DNA of 10,621 nt from an uncultured Kouleothrix sp. (GTDB taxonomy: Bacteria > Chloroflexota > Chloroflexia > Chloroflexales > Roseiflexaceae). The DNA lies in NCBI GenBank assembly GCA_937858455.1, contig CALLYN010001033.1, forward strand, positions 1-10,621. Reading direction: 5' to 3'. The notes beneath the pieces are model-generated. The model worked only from the letters and a program-made list of their open reading frames with translations, was not told the DNA's origin and did no database searches. Both the position numbers and the translations under genes were made by a program. Shown here piece after piece: positions 1 to 7,140 of the stretch (the first letter of the stretch is position 1; each line of letters begins with the position of its first letter).

Positions 1-274
1 GGCGGTGGCCGAGGCGGCGGCGGTGGCCCGCGCGCGCGGCACCGCGCTGCCCTACGCCGATCCATTGGCGCACGTGCTGGCGGTGGCACAGGCCACTGCG
101 GCGAATCGCTCGTCGATGCTACAAGATGTGCTGCGCGGCAGCCCGACCGAGATCGCCACAATCAATGGCGCGGTCGTGCGCGAAGGCGCCCGCCTGGGCG
201 TGCCCACGCCGGTGAACCAGGCGCTGACCCTGCTTGTGCAGGCGCTGGACGCAAGCCCCGCCGCGCGGATTTGA
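1..274 (+). CDS. panE: 2-dehydropantoate 2-reductase, C-terminal fragment
   Basis: This is the 3' end of a gene that begins before the window; complete codons start at base 2 and TGA is at 272-274. About 90 residues are visible. They match the helical C-terminal domain (ApbA_C) of ketopantoate reductase. The stretch N-R-S-S-M-L-Q-D-V-L-R-G, then T-E-I-x-x-I-N-G-A-V-V-R-E-G, then G-V-P-T-P-V-N, is characteristic of the family and lines the substrate pocket. In known members the enzyme reduces ketopantoate to pantoate with NADPH, a step of pantothenate and coenzyme A synthesis in the cytosol. The NADPH-binding N-terminal domain is outside the window and cannot be checked. apaG follows after 13 bases, so the two are probably co-transcribed. 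Paralogues of this family with other substrates exist, so the exact substrate is inferred. Confidence 0.88.
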   Translation, partial: AVAEAAAVARARGTALPYADPLAHVLAVAQATAANRSSMLQDVLRGSPTEIATINGAVVREGARLGVPTPVNQALTLLVQALDASPAARI

Positions 275-287
275 CGACAGGAGAGCC

Positions 288-680
288 ATGAACGCTCGCC
301 GGCCATTTTACTACCGCGAGACTGCAGGTATTCGCATCAGCGTGCGGCCGCAGTTTTTGCCCGAGCAGTCGCTTCCGGCGCTGGGGCGCTACGTGTTCGC
401 GTATTTTATTCGCATCGAAAATGTGAGCCAGCGCATTGTTCAGCTACTCGCGCGCCACTGGCACATCCACGACTCGATCGGCGAAGAGTATGAGGTCGCC
501 GGCGAAGGCGTGATCGGCCGCCAGCCGGTGCTCGCCCCCGGCGCCGTTCACGAGTACAACAGCTTCTGCATTCTCAAATCGCCCGCCGGCCATATGCACG
601 GTACGTATCGCTTCCTCGGCCCCGAAAACGCGTATTTCGACGCGTATATCCCCCGCTTCGACCTCTTGGCCGGCGAGTAG
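288..680 (+). CDS. apaG: ApaG domain protein (DUF525)
   Basis: 130 residues, close to the usual ApaG length of about 125. I chose the ATG at 288 because AGGAG lies at 279-283, and because an upstream in-frame start at 234 would overlap panE and add residues unlike the family. ApaG signatures are present: F-L-P-E-Q-S near the N-terminus, R-Y-V-F-A-Y-F-I-R-I-E-N, then Q-L-L-A-R-H-W-x-I, the glycine-rich G-E-G-V-I-G-R-Q-P, and G-H-M-H-G-T-Y-R-F near the end. The family has a fibronectin-III-like beta-sandwich fold. ApaG is linked genetically to diadenosine tetraphosphate level and Co/Mg resistance in enterobacteria, but its biochemical role is not settled, and the context here (panE upstream) does not settle it. 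There is no signal peptide, so it is likely cytosolic. Family identity is secure; function is not. Confidence 0.93.
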   Translation: MNARRPFYYRETAGIRISVRPQFLPEQSLPALGRYVFAYFIRIENVSQRIVQLLARHWHIHDSIGEEYEVAGEGVIGRQPVLAPGAVHEYNSFCILKSPAGHMHGTYRFLGPENAYFDAYIPRFDLLAGE

Positions 681-786
681 CGGCACGCGCATCCTTTGGT
701 GCGCATAGCTTAACCCTGCCTGTCCCTCCGTGCACTATAGTTTTAGAAACTCGGAACGTCCAAATCATCCCGCTTGGTGGGGGCGC

Positions 787-805
787 GGGGCGGCTTTGCC
801 GCCCC
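787..805. repeat. GC-rich hairpin, 8-bp stem, TTT loop
   Basis: A perfect palindrome with arms 787-794 and 798-805 and the three-base loop TTT. The core GGGGCGGC-NNN-GCCGCCCC recurs at 3944-3970 with a different loop. No T-run follows directly on the plus strand, so it is not a classical terminator for apaG. It lies in the 205-base gap between apaG and the next gene. It may belong to a dispersed palindromic repeat family. Confidence 0.6.
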
Positions 806-815
806 CGAGATGCTC

Positions 816-859
816 TTTTCGCACTGTGGCAGAGCCGCCGCTCTGCCACAGCGCGAAAA
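816..859. repeat. Long imperfect palindrome before the UroD-family gene
   Basis: Arms 816-834 and 841-859 pair over 19 positions with one A-C mismatch (823 against 852). The inner 11 bp (CTGTGGCAGAG/CTCTGCCACAG) are perfect and the loop is CCGCCG. It ends 26 bases before the ATG at 886 and just upstream of the ribosome binding site. The outer TTTTCGC/GCGAAAA gives a T-run on neither strand after the stem in terminator geometry. It could be a transcript-stabilising structure, an operator or a mobile palindromic repeat; the sequence does not decide. Confidence 0.6.
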
Positions 860-885
860 ACGAATACCTTACAAAAGGGACTGCC

Positions 886-1866
886 ATGATGACAAAGCGC
901 GAACGCCTGGCCGCCGCGCTCGCCGGCGAGCCGACCGACCGGCCGCTGGTGGCGCTCTGGCGTCACTTCCCGGCCGACGACGCCGACCCCGAGCAGCTGG
1001 CGCTGTCGACTCTGGCGTTTCAAACCCAGTACGATTGGGATTTCATCAAGCTGACGCCGAGCAGCGAGTACAGTGTGGCTGGCTGGGGCTGCCGCGCGGC
1101 GTATCGCGGCCACCCCGAGGGCGTCAGCGAATATCTCGAGCGCGCGGTTACGGCGCCTGCCGATTGGGCGCGCTTGCCCGTGCTCGATGTATACGGCGGC
1201 GCCTTGGGACGCTGCCTGGCGGCCATCCGCACCACTCGCCAGCTGGCCGGCCCCGATATCCCTATCCTCGCTACGGTGTTTGGCCCATTGGCCCAGGCCA
1301 AGAATCTGGTGGGCGGCGGCCTCGACCTAGTGCACCTGCGCGAGCATCGCCAGCAGTTTCTGGCTGGCCTCGAAGTAATCGCCGAGACAACCGTGCGCTT
1401 TGTGGTGGCCGCGCTCGAGGCCGGCGCCGACGGGATCTTCTATGCCGTGCAGCGCGCCTCGGCCGAGTGTATGAGCGAAGCCGAGTACCTGCAGGTCGGC
1501 CGCCCGCTCGATCTGCACGTGCTTGAGGCCGCGCAGGGCGCCAGCTTCAACCTGCTGCACCTGCACGGCCACCACACCTTTTTCGACCTCGTGGCCGACT
1601 ACCCGGTGCACGCGCTTAACTGGCACGACCGCGAAACCGGCCCTAGCCTGGCCGAGGGCGCGCGGCGCTTTCCTGGCCTGGTCGTTGGCGGCCTGAGCCA
1701 GCAGGATCTGGTCGAAGGCTCGCCCGAGAGCGTGCGCGCGCAGGCGCTCGCCGCAGTCGCCTCGCTGGGGGCGCGCCCGCTGTGCCTCTCGACCGGCTGC
1801 GTGGCGCCGACAGTGGCGCCGTGGGGCAATATGCGCGCGCTGCGCTCGGCTGCGCACTACGGCTAG
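886..1866 (+). CDS. Uroporphyrinogen decarboxylase-family protein (not canonical HemE)
   Basis: 326 residues. The ATG at 886 is chosen because AAGGGA at 875-880 is well placed and the reading frame upstream only translates palindromic DNA; a second ATG at 889 is equally possible. The ending S-T-G-C-V-A-P followed by P-W-x-N-M-R-A-L is the typical end of the URO-D/MtaA superfamily, and V-F-G-P-L-A-Q-A-K-N-L near residue 131 and E-A-G-A-D-G-I near 178 also fit. HemE's R-Q-A-G-R-Y motif is absent; the corresponding region reads A-L-W-R-H-F-P, with Arg26. In cobalamin-dependent methyltransferases of this superfamily (MtaA, CmuA) zinc is held by His-x-Cys and a later Cys. Here the matching places read H225-L-H227-G and C305, so one ligand may be His. 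The substrate is unknown. It could be a methyltransferase-like enzyme or a divergent decarboxylase. No corrinoid-protein gene is beside it. Confidence 0.82.
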   Translation: MMTKRERLAAALAGEPTDRPLVALWRHFPADDADPEQLALSTLAFQTQYDWDFIKLTPSSEYSVAGWGCRAAYRGHPEGVSEYLERAVTAPADWARLPVLDVYGGALGRCLAAIRTTRQLAGPDIPILATVFGPLAQAKNLVGGGLDLVHLREHRQQFLAGLEVIAETTVRFVVAALEAGADGIFYAVQRASAECMSEAEYLQVGRPLDLHVLEAAQGASFNLLHLHGHHTFFDLVADYPVHALNWHDRETGPSLAEGARRFPGLVVGGLSQQDLVEGSPESVRAQALAAVASLGARPLCLSTGCVAPTVAPWGNMRALRSAAHYG

Positions 1867-1960
1867 CTTTACATATTATTTCTCTCGTTTCGGTTGACAG
1901 CTACGCACCTGCGCTATTTGGCTTCCTAAAGCGACAAGATAGAGCCTGCGGCAGACTTCT

Positions 1961-1999
1961 GTGTACGTTTTTCCGCGCGGAGCGCGGAAAAACGTACAC
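1961..1999. repeat. Perfect 18-bp palindrome in the convergent gap
   Basis: Arms 1961-1978 and 1982-1999 are exact reverse complements around the loop GGA. The arms contain T5 and A5 runs inside the stem rather than after it, so it does not look like an ordinary intrinsic terminator. It lies between the converging UroD-family gene and the peroxidase gene and could stop or stabilise transcripts from both sides. An 18-bp perfect match is far beyond chance for this gap. Confidence 0.75.
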
Positions 2000-2019
2000 G
2001 ATAGAGTTAGGATAGGAGC

Positions 2020-2038
2020 GCTCTGCCGAAGGCAGAGC
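2020..2038. repeat. 8-bp hairpin, GAA loop
   Basis: Arms GCTCTGCC (2020-2027) and GGCAGAGC (2031-2038) around GAA, 25 bases beyond the peroxidase stop codon on the minus strand. No T-run follows. The GGCAGAG word is shared with the 816-859 palindrome, which suggests a related repeat type. Confidence 0.5.
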
Positions 2039-2063
2039 ACGCCAACTGCGCAAGCCCTGCTGG

Positions 2064-3758
2064 CTAATCGGGCTGCTTGCGAATATTATCGCCGGCCGCC
2101 CAGCCCTCGCGCCCGTCGACGGCGCGCACGCGCCACCAGGGGTGCCCATCGGCGGCGCGTGGGCCTTCAAGCAGCGTCAGCTGCGTCCCCGGCGCCAGCA
2201 GGCTCAGCACCTTCCCGCTCAGGCTGGGCTTGTCGCGCAGGCGCAGCGGCAGCCCGCCGGCCCGCTGCACAAACGCCGTGTCGCCCACGTGCAGCGTGTC
2301 GTCGGGCGGCGGGTTGATCGTGCCACTGGCAATGCCACGAATGGTCGTGAGCGAGGGCGCGAATGCGTACAGCGCGCCGCTGGTGTTCACAAAGCGCTGG
2401 AAGCTCAGCGCGGTGTCGGGCCGGCCGTCGCGGTGGAACGTGCAGCTGGCGTCGTCGGCGTCGCCGATCACCGGGTCGGGGCCGTCGCCGGGCTGCTGGA
2501 AGAAGTTATTGTTCGCCCACGTCTGCTGCAAGAACTCGAACTGGTTTTCGATGCTGGCCTGAAACACATTGAACAGCAGGCCGCGCTCGCCGTCGAGGCC
2601 GTGGCCCGCGCCGGCGGCCGGGTCGAATGGCGCGCCAAACGGGATCCCCCGGCGCATGATCCTGTGGCTGCGGTCGCCGAAGCCGCTGTTGCGCGGGTAC
2701 ATTTTGCGAATATGCGCGAAGCGCGGCGTCTTGAAGCCGTTGGCGTCGTCGTCGTAGTTGAAGTCGTTGCGGTTGCCCTGCTCGCCGCTCACGCTTGAAT
2801 CTTGCTCGGGGGCGTGTGCCAGCGGCGTGCCGCTGCGCCAGCGGCCCACCAGCTTGGCGGCCATCTGCTCGGCGTGCAGGCGCATTGGGTCGTTCGCGGC
2901 CAGCGATTGCGCGTTGGCGGTCACCTGCGCCCACCAGCCCGGCACATCCTGGCTGAGCCGGCGGAACACCTGGAATGAGCCGTTGGCCATCCAGCCGGGG
3001 ATGCTCGCCGGCGTGCCGCTCTCGTCGGCCTGGCCAAGAATAAACTCGCCGGCGGCGATCATCTCGGTGCCGGGGTGGCCCAGCCGCTCGTTCGGGTTGG
3101 TTGGCTCGGCCGGGTGGAAGCCGCGCACCCCCGGCTGCGAGACGCCGTCTTTGAAGCCGAAGTGCTCGTGGCCGGCGCGCTCGCCCGGCAGCGTCTCGCC
3201 ACGCTGCTCGAACACCAGCACATGGCCGTGCTGCGAGAGCAGCGCGCGCTGGCGGTCGATCTCCAGCTGCAGGTCGCCGGGGTCGTCGGCGGCGATCGTC
3301 AGCACCGCGTCGATCTGCGGCTGGCCTGGCCCGCCGAAGAGCCAGCGCTCGGGCGCGCTCAGGCCGCGGTCGCGCAGGTCGGCGGCGCGTGCGGCCGCGC
3401 CCTGGTCGAATGCTGTGAAGCGCTGGATGTCGCCGCCTAGCCCTGGCACGAGCTTGCGCAGGCCGGTGGCGCTGAGGCCAATGTTCACCCAGGTGGCCTT
3501 CAGCGCCTGCGGGTCGTCGCCGCCGGTGGCGCGCCGCGCCGCGCTGAACTGGTCGTTGAACGCGGCCACCTGGCGCGTGGTGGCGATGCGCGGCGCCAGG
3601 TCGCCCAGCCAGGCCCGGCCCTTCGCGGCATTGGTCAGCTGGATGAACAGAAACGTCTGGAAGTCCTTGTTGAAGCCGGCTAGAATATTGCCCTGGATCT
3701 CGTCCGACGTGCGCAGCGGCAGCGTATCGGCGGCCTGGGCGGCAGAGCGCGGGGGCAT
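2064..3758 (-). CDS. DyP-type heme peroxidase with C-terminal SH3 domain
   Basis: 564 residues, starting at the ATG at 3758, which has AAGGAG at 3766-3771. A longer frame reaches 3980 but translates hairpin DNA. Residues 18-480 form a DyP peroxidase: E-I-Q-G-N-I-L-x-G-F near the start, then the family signature G-F-K-D-G at 201-205, whose Asp204 is the expected distal catalytic acid. The probable proximal heme ligand is His349 in F-A-H-I-R-K-M-Y-P-R-N, and H-R-I-M-R-R-G (365-371) should supply the distal arginine. Residues about 489-560 look like a bacterial SH3 domain (L-R-L-R-D-K-P near 505, W-W-R-V-R-A near 541, G-W-A-A-G at 552-556). DyPs oxidise dyes, phenolics or Mn with hydrogen peroxide. 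I see no Sec or Tat signal, although SH3 domains of this type usually sit on secreted wall-binding proteins. It follows the sulfur cluster but is separated from it by a terminator. Confidence 0.92.
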   Translation of the reverse strand: MPPRSAAQAADTLPLRTSDEIQGNILAGFNKDFQTFLFIQLTNAAKGRAWLGDLAPRIATTRQVAAFNDQFSAARRATGGDDPQALKATWVNIGLSATGLRKLVPGLGGDIQRFTAFDQGAAARAADLRDRGLSAPERWLFGGPGQPQIDAVLTIAADDPGDLQLEIDRQRALLSQHGHVLVFEQRGETLPGERAGHEHFGFKDGVSQPGVRGFHPAEPTNPNERLGHPGTEMIAAGEFILGQADESGTPASIPGWMANGSFQVFRRLSQDVPGWWAQVTANAQSLAANDPMRLHAEQMAAKLVGRWRSGTPLAHAPEQDSSVSGEQGNRNDFNYDDDANGFKTPRFAHIRKMYPRNSGFGDRSHRIMRRGIPFGAPFDPAAGAGHGLDGERGLLFNVFQASIENQFEFLQQTWANNNFFQQPGDGPDPVIGDADDASCTFHRDGRPDTALSFQRFVNTSGALYAFAPSLTTIRGIASGTINPPPDDTLHVGDTAFVQRAGGLPLRLRDKPSLSGKVLSLLAPGTQLTLLEGPRAADGHPWWRVRAVDGREGWAAGDNIRKQPD

Positions 3759-3771
3759 TGGCTTGCTCCTT

Positions 3772-3797
3772 GCGGGCGCTCGCGGCGAGCTTCCCGC
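3772..3797 (-). promoter_or_regulatory. Leader hairpin abutting the peroxidase ribosome binding site
   Basis: GCGGG (3772-3776) pairs with CCCGC (3793-3797) and GCTCG (3778-3782) with CGAGC (3786-3790), around a CGG loop. In the transcript it ends at the base next to the AAGGAG at 3766-3771, so it could influence ribosome access. It is short and GC-rich DNA forms such stems often, so regulation is only a possibility. Confidence 0.3.
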
Positions 3798-3904
3798 GTA
3801 TCGTCGCTTCCCAATAACATCCGTATAAACGACGCCTGGCGCCTGTTTGGGGTTTCGCGGCCGAAACAGAACCTCTCTTCCCCATTTGATCGCTTTCTTT
3901 TCGG

Positions 3905-3937
3905 TATGCCCTGCCCGGCAAAGCCGGGCAGGGCATA
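3905..3937. repeat. Perfect 15-bp palindrome, AAA loop
   Basis: Arms 3905-3919 and 3923-3937 are exact reverse complements around a three-base loop. It stands next to the terminator hairpin at 3944-3970, further downstream on the minus strand, and upstream of the peroxidase gene. After the stem on the minus strand comes CCGAAAAG, so there is no T-run and it is not itself a good terminator. Its centre (GGC-AAA-GCC) resembles those of the neighbouring palindromes. Confidence 0.7.
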
Positions 3938-3938
3938 T

Positions 3939-3970
3939 AAAAATTCGGGGGCGGCATTGCCGCCCCCGAA
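3939..3970 (-). terminator. Intrinsic terminator after moeZ
   Basis: On the minus strand a perfect 12-bp GC-rich stem (3970-3959 with 3955-3944) closed by an AAT loop is followed at once by TTTTT (3943-3939) and then ATAT. This is textbook Rho-independent geometry, 52 bases after the moeZ stop. It should end the cysteine-synthesis transcript and separate the peroxidase gene from it. The stem core is also shared with the hairpin at 787-805, so the terminator may be made from a dispersed palindrome. Confidence 0.85.
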
Positions 3971-4022
3971 CCTCCACCATACAGCAAGTGATCAGCCGGA
4001 TTTGGTATGAGAGGTATTGGCC

Positions 4023-5171
<1,149 letters not shown>

Positions 5172-5189
5172 TGAATAACCTTTATTTTC

Positions 5190-5259
5190 ACCACAGAGGC
5201 GCGGAGGACACAGAGGTTTCAAACATACAGAGCTTCTGTGCTCTCTGTGTCTCCGTGGT
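5190..5259. repeat. Interrupted inverted repeat of the CCACAGAGG type
   Basis: ACCAC (5190-5194), GGAG (5203-5206) and ACACAGAG (5208-5215) pair with CTCTGTGT (5243-5250), CTCC (5251-5254) and GTGGT (5255-5259). Bulges lie on the left side, and a small inner hairpin at 5227-5239 sits in the loop. Intergenic DNA rich in ACACAGAG/CTCTGTG is, from general knowledge, common in several bacterial groups. Its right end overlaps the last base of the cysO stop codon. It fills most of the 87-base gap between cysO and moeZ. Confidence 0.65.
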
Positions 5260-5537
5260 TAATTTCCACCCGCGATCGCCGGGATAATGCTGATCGTTTC
5301 GCCGTCGGGCACGTCCGTGTCGGGGCCTTGCAGGTAGCGAATGTCTTCGTCGCCAACGTAGATGTTCACAAAGCTGCGCAGCTGCCCGCTCTCGCCATAC
5401 AGCTGCTTGCCGAGCGCGGGGTGCTGCTCGACGAGCTGGCCAAGCAGCTGGCCGACCGTGCCGGATTCGAGCGCGACGCTGCCGTTCCCGCCGGCATACT
5501 GGCGCAGCGCGGTGGGGATCGAGATGGTTACTGCCAT
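5259..5537 (-). CDS. cysO: CysO-like ubiquitin-fold sulfur carrier (MoaD/ThiS family)
   Basis: 92 residues; the ATG at 5537 has AGGAG at 5544-5548. The start V-T-I-S-I-P-T-A-L-R, the middle R-S-F-V-N-I-Y-V-G-D-E-D-I-R and the end I-S-I-I-P-A-I-A-G-G closely resemble M. tuberculosis CysO. In that system the C-terminal glycine becomes a thiocarboxylate, carries sulfur to CysM, and holds the nascent cysteine until Mec cleaves it off. The mature carrier must end in Gly-Gly; here one Asn codon (5262-5264) follows before TAA, giving G-G-N. Either a peptidase trims it, with the neighbouring Mec an obvious candidate, or the protein is impaired. It sits between mec and moeZ, its processing and activation enzymes. 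The family call is strong; activity of the untrimmed form is doubtful. Confidence 0.92.
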   Translation of the reverse strand: MAVTISIPTALRQYAGGNGSVALESGTVGQLLGQLVEQHPALGKQLYGESGQLRSFVNIYVGDEDIRYLQGPDTDVPDGETISIIPAIAGGN

Positions 5538-5564
5538 GTACTACTCCTGTGTCCTTACATCAGG

Positions 5565-5616
5565 GCGAAGCAGTCGCCCATCACTCTGCTGGCCTGCCCA
5601 AGAGCGACTGCTTCGC
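5565..5616. repeat. 13-bp inverted repeat between mec and cysO
   Basis: GCGAAGCAGTCGC (5565-5577) and its exact reverse complement (5604-5616) are separated by 26 bases. It lies wholly in the 89-base gap between mec and cysO. No T-run follows on the minus strand. It could be an mRNA-processing or stabilising hairpin within the operon, or a small repeat that landed there. Confidence 0.65.
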
Positions 5617-5626
5617 TCCTGCCGTT

Positions 5627-6088
5627 CTAGATGCACTCTTCGGCAATAAAGCGCGCGCCGTCTTCGCTCAGCAGCCAGCTTGTCAGCTCGGCGGCCTGCC
5701 CATCGCGCACGCTCTGGATCAGAAACGAAAAACTCGTGCCGCCGCCCACGCCCTGCGCGCCGACGCGGTCGCGCTCGGAGGGGATGGCCGGGTGATCGGG
5801 GTGCGAGTGATAGCAGCCGACGATGTCGAGGCCCTGGGCGCGCGCCGCGCGGTCGGCTTTGATGTAGTCGCGCGGGTCGAGGTAGAACCGGTCGCGCAGC
5901 GAGTGCTCGTGCTCGGCGTCGGTCAGGCCCACCTCGGCGCTCCAGGTATTCGGCGCGCGGTAGATCTCGGTCACGTGCTTGGCGCCGCCCACCAGCCGGC
6001 CGACGAGCAGGCCCACGCACTCGTGCGGGTAGCTCTGCGCGGCGTGCTGCTCGATGGCGGCGCGGGCGGTGTCGGATAGTGTGATCAT
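5627..6088 (-). CDS. mec: JAMM/MPN+ metallopeptidase releasing cysteine from CysO (Mec)
   Basis: 153 residues. The JAMM zinc site is complete: Glu23 in P-H-E-C-V-G, then H-S-H-P followed by S-E-R-D (the H-x-H-P-x7-S-x2-D pattern), near residues 94-107. In M. tuberculosis, Mec hydrolyses the bond between the CysO terminal glycine and the newly made cysteine, freeing cysteine and carrier. The same fold is used in deubiquitinases, and in QbsD, which trims a carrier tail. The ATG at 6088 gives the family-like start M-I-T-L-S, but no good ribosome binding site precedes it, so translation may be coupled to cysM, which ends 29 bases upstream. Its position between cysM and cysO supports the assignment strongly. 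Cytosolic, with no signal or membrane segment. Confidence 0.92.
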   Translation of the reverse strand: MITLSDTARAAIEQHAAQSYPHECVGLLVGRLVGGAKHVTEIYRAPNTWSAEVGLTDAEHEHSLRDRFYLDPRDYIKADRAARAQGLDIVGCYHSHPDHPAIPSERDRVGAQGVGGGTSFSFLIQSVRDGQAAELTSWLLSEDGARFIAEECI

Positions 6089-6117
6089 AGTATGCTGCTT
6101 GGCCCTATCGATTCAGA

Positions 6118-7086
6118 TCAGATGCCGTCGCCGGCCTCGCACTGCGCCTCGGCGTCCCAGAAGCGGTCGCTCAGGTATTTGGCGGCCCCATCGCACAGGA
6201 TCGTCACCACCACACCGCGCTCAAGCGTGCGCGCCACGCGCAGCGCCGCGGCCACGTTAGCCGCCGCCGAGATGCCGACCATCAGGCCCTCGAGGCGTGC
6301 CAGGCAGCGCGCCATATCGAAGGCTTCCTCGCTGCTGACCTCAACTGTCGCGTCGGCCAGCGTGGCGTCGTAGATCCCCGGAACGAACACGGTGGTTGGC
6401 AGGTGTTTTACGCCTTCAAGCGCGTGGTATGGCCCATCGGGCTGCACGGCCAGCAGCCGCACCGCCGGGTTTTCGGCGCGCAGGCGCCGGCCGGCGCCGG
6501 TGAAGGTGCCGCAGGTGCCCAGCGCCGCGACGAAATGCGACACGCGGCCGTCGGTCTGCGCCCAGATCTCGGCGCCGGTGGTATCGTAGTGCGATTGAAT
6601 ATTCGCCGGGTTATTATACTGGTCGGGGTAAAAGTAGCGGTCGGGCTGCTCGGCCACCAGCGCGCGGATGGCGCGAACTGCGCCGTCGGTACCCTCAAGC
6701 GGGTCGGTCAGGATCAGCTCGGCGCCGAGGGCGCGCAGGATGCGCTTGCGCTCGGGGCTGGCGTTGGATGGCAGGGCCAGCGTCACGCGGTAGCCCAGCG
6801 CCGCGCCGATCGTGGCGTAGGCGATGCCCGTGTTGCCGCTGGTGGCGTCGGCGATGCGCACGCCGCGCCGCAGCTTGCCGCTACGCTCGCCATCGCGGAT
6901 CATGAACAGCGCCGGGCGGTCTTTCACCGAGCCGCCGGGGTTATACCACTCGGCTTTGGCGTACACCGCCACGCCGGCCGGCAGGTCCGGGGCGATGCGC
7001 GCGAGGCGCAAGAGCGGCGTATTGCCCACCAGGCTGGTCAGCGAGGCGCGCCGGTCGATCTGAGCTTGTGTGAGGTCGATGTTCAT
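6118..7086 (-). CDS. cysM: PLP-dependent cysteine synthase, CysM type
   Basis: 322 residues, the normal length for the beta-substituting PLP family. Lys55 in N-P-G-G-S-V-K-D-R-P is the Schiff-base lysine, T-S-G-N-T-G (82-87) binds the substrate carboxylate, and G-T-C-G-T-F-T-G (190-197) is the phosphate loop; the usual Gly is Cys192 here. Near the end C-D-G-A-A-K-Y-L-S (298-306) replaces the serine that CysK places against the pyridine nitrogen, as in CysM proteins. Position beside mec, cysO and moeZ argues that the sulfur donor is CysO thiocarboxylate and the acceptor substrate O-phosphoserine, as in M. tuberculosis CysM. Use of free sulfide and O-acetylserine cannot be excluded from sequence. 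No clear Shine-Dalgarno precedes the ATG at 7086; the scaffold gene ends 39 bases upstream. Confidence 0.92.
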   Translation of the reverse strand: MNIDLTQAQIDRRASLTSLVGNTPLLRLARIAPDLPAGVAVYAKAEWYNPGGSVKDRPALFMIRDGERSGKLRRGVRIADATSGNTGIAYATIGAALGYRVTLALPSNASPERKRILRALGAELILTDPLEGTDGAVRAIRALVAEQPDRYFYPDQYNNPANIQSHYDTTGAEIWAQTDGRVSHFVAALGTCGTFTGAGRRLRAENPAVRLLAVQPDGPYHALEGVKHLPTTVFVPGIYDATLADATVEVSSEEAFDMARCLARLEGLMVGISAAANVAAALRVARTLERGVVVTILCDGAAKYLSDRFWDAEAQCEAGDGI

Positions 7087-7092
7087 AGCAGC

Positions 7093-7140
7093 AGGCAGGA
7101 GTCGGGCATCAGGAGGCAGCGTATCTCATGGCTCCTGCCT
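7093..7140. repeat. 9-bp inverted repeat across the scaffold-gene stop
   Basis: AGGCAGGAG (7093-7101) and CTCCTGCCT (7132-7140) are exact reverse complements with a 30-base spacer. On the minus strand the first arm lies in the last codons of the scaffold gene and the second just before the cysM start, so the stem could hide the cysM initiation region. The short arms make this tentative. Confidence 0.35.

Noticed and set aside
730..885. Upstream extension of the UroD-family frame to 730
   Set aside because: It reads through both hairpins; a well-placed ribosome binding site supports the ATG at 886.
1894..1917. TTGACA followed by TATTTG on the plus strand in the convergent gap
   Set aside because: The spacing is 15 bases and the -10 box is poor; it would point into the antisense of the peroxidase gene with no gene to serve.
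1961..1999. Long palindrome as a bidirectional intrinsic terminator
   Set aside because: The A5/T5 runs are inside the stem and no T-run follows on either strand, so I kept it as a repeat.
3759..3980. Extension of the peroxidase frame upstream to 3980, giving 74 extra residues
   Set aside because: It translates the terminator and palindrome DNA, has no family similarity, and the ATG at 3758 has a strong AAGGAG site.
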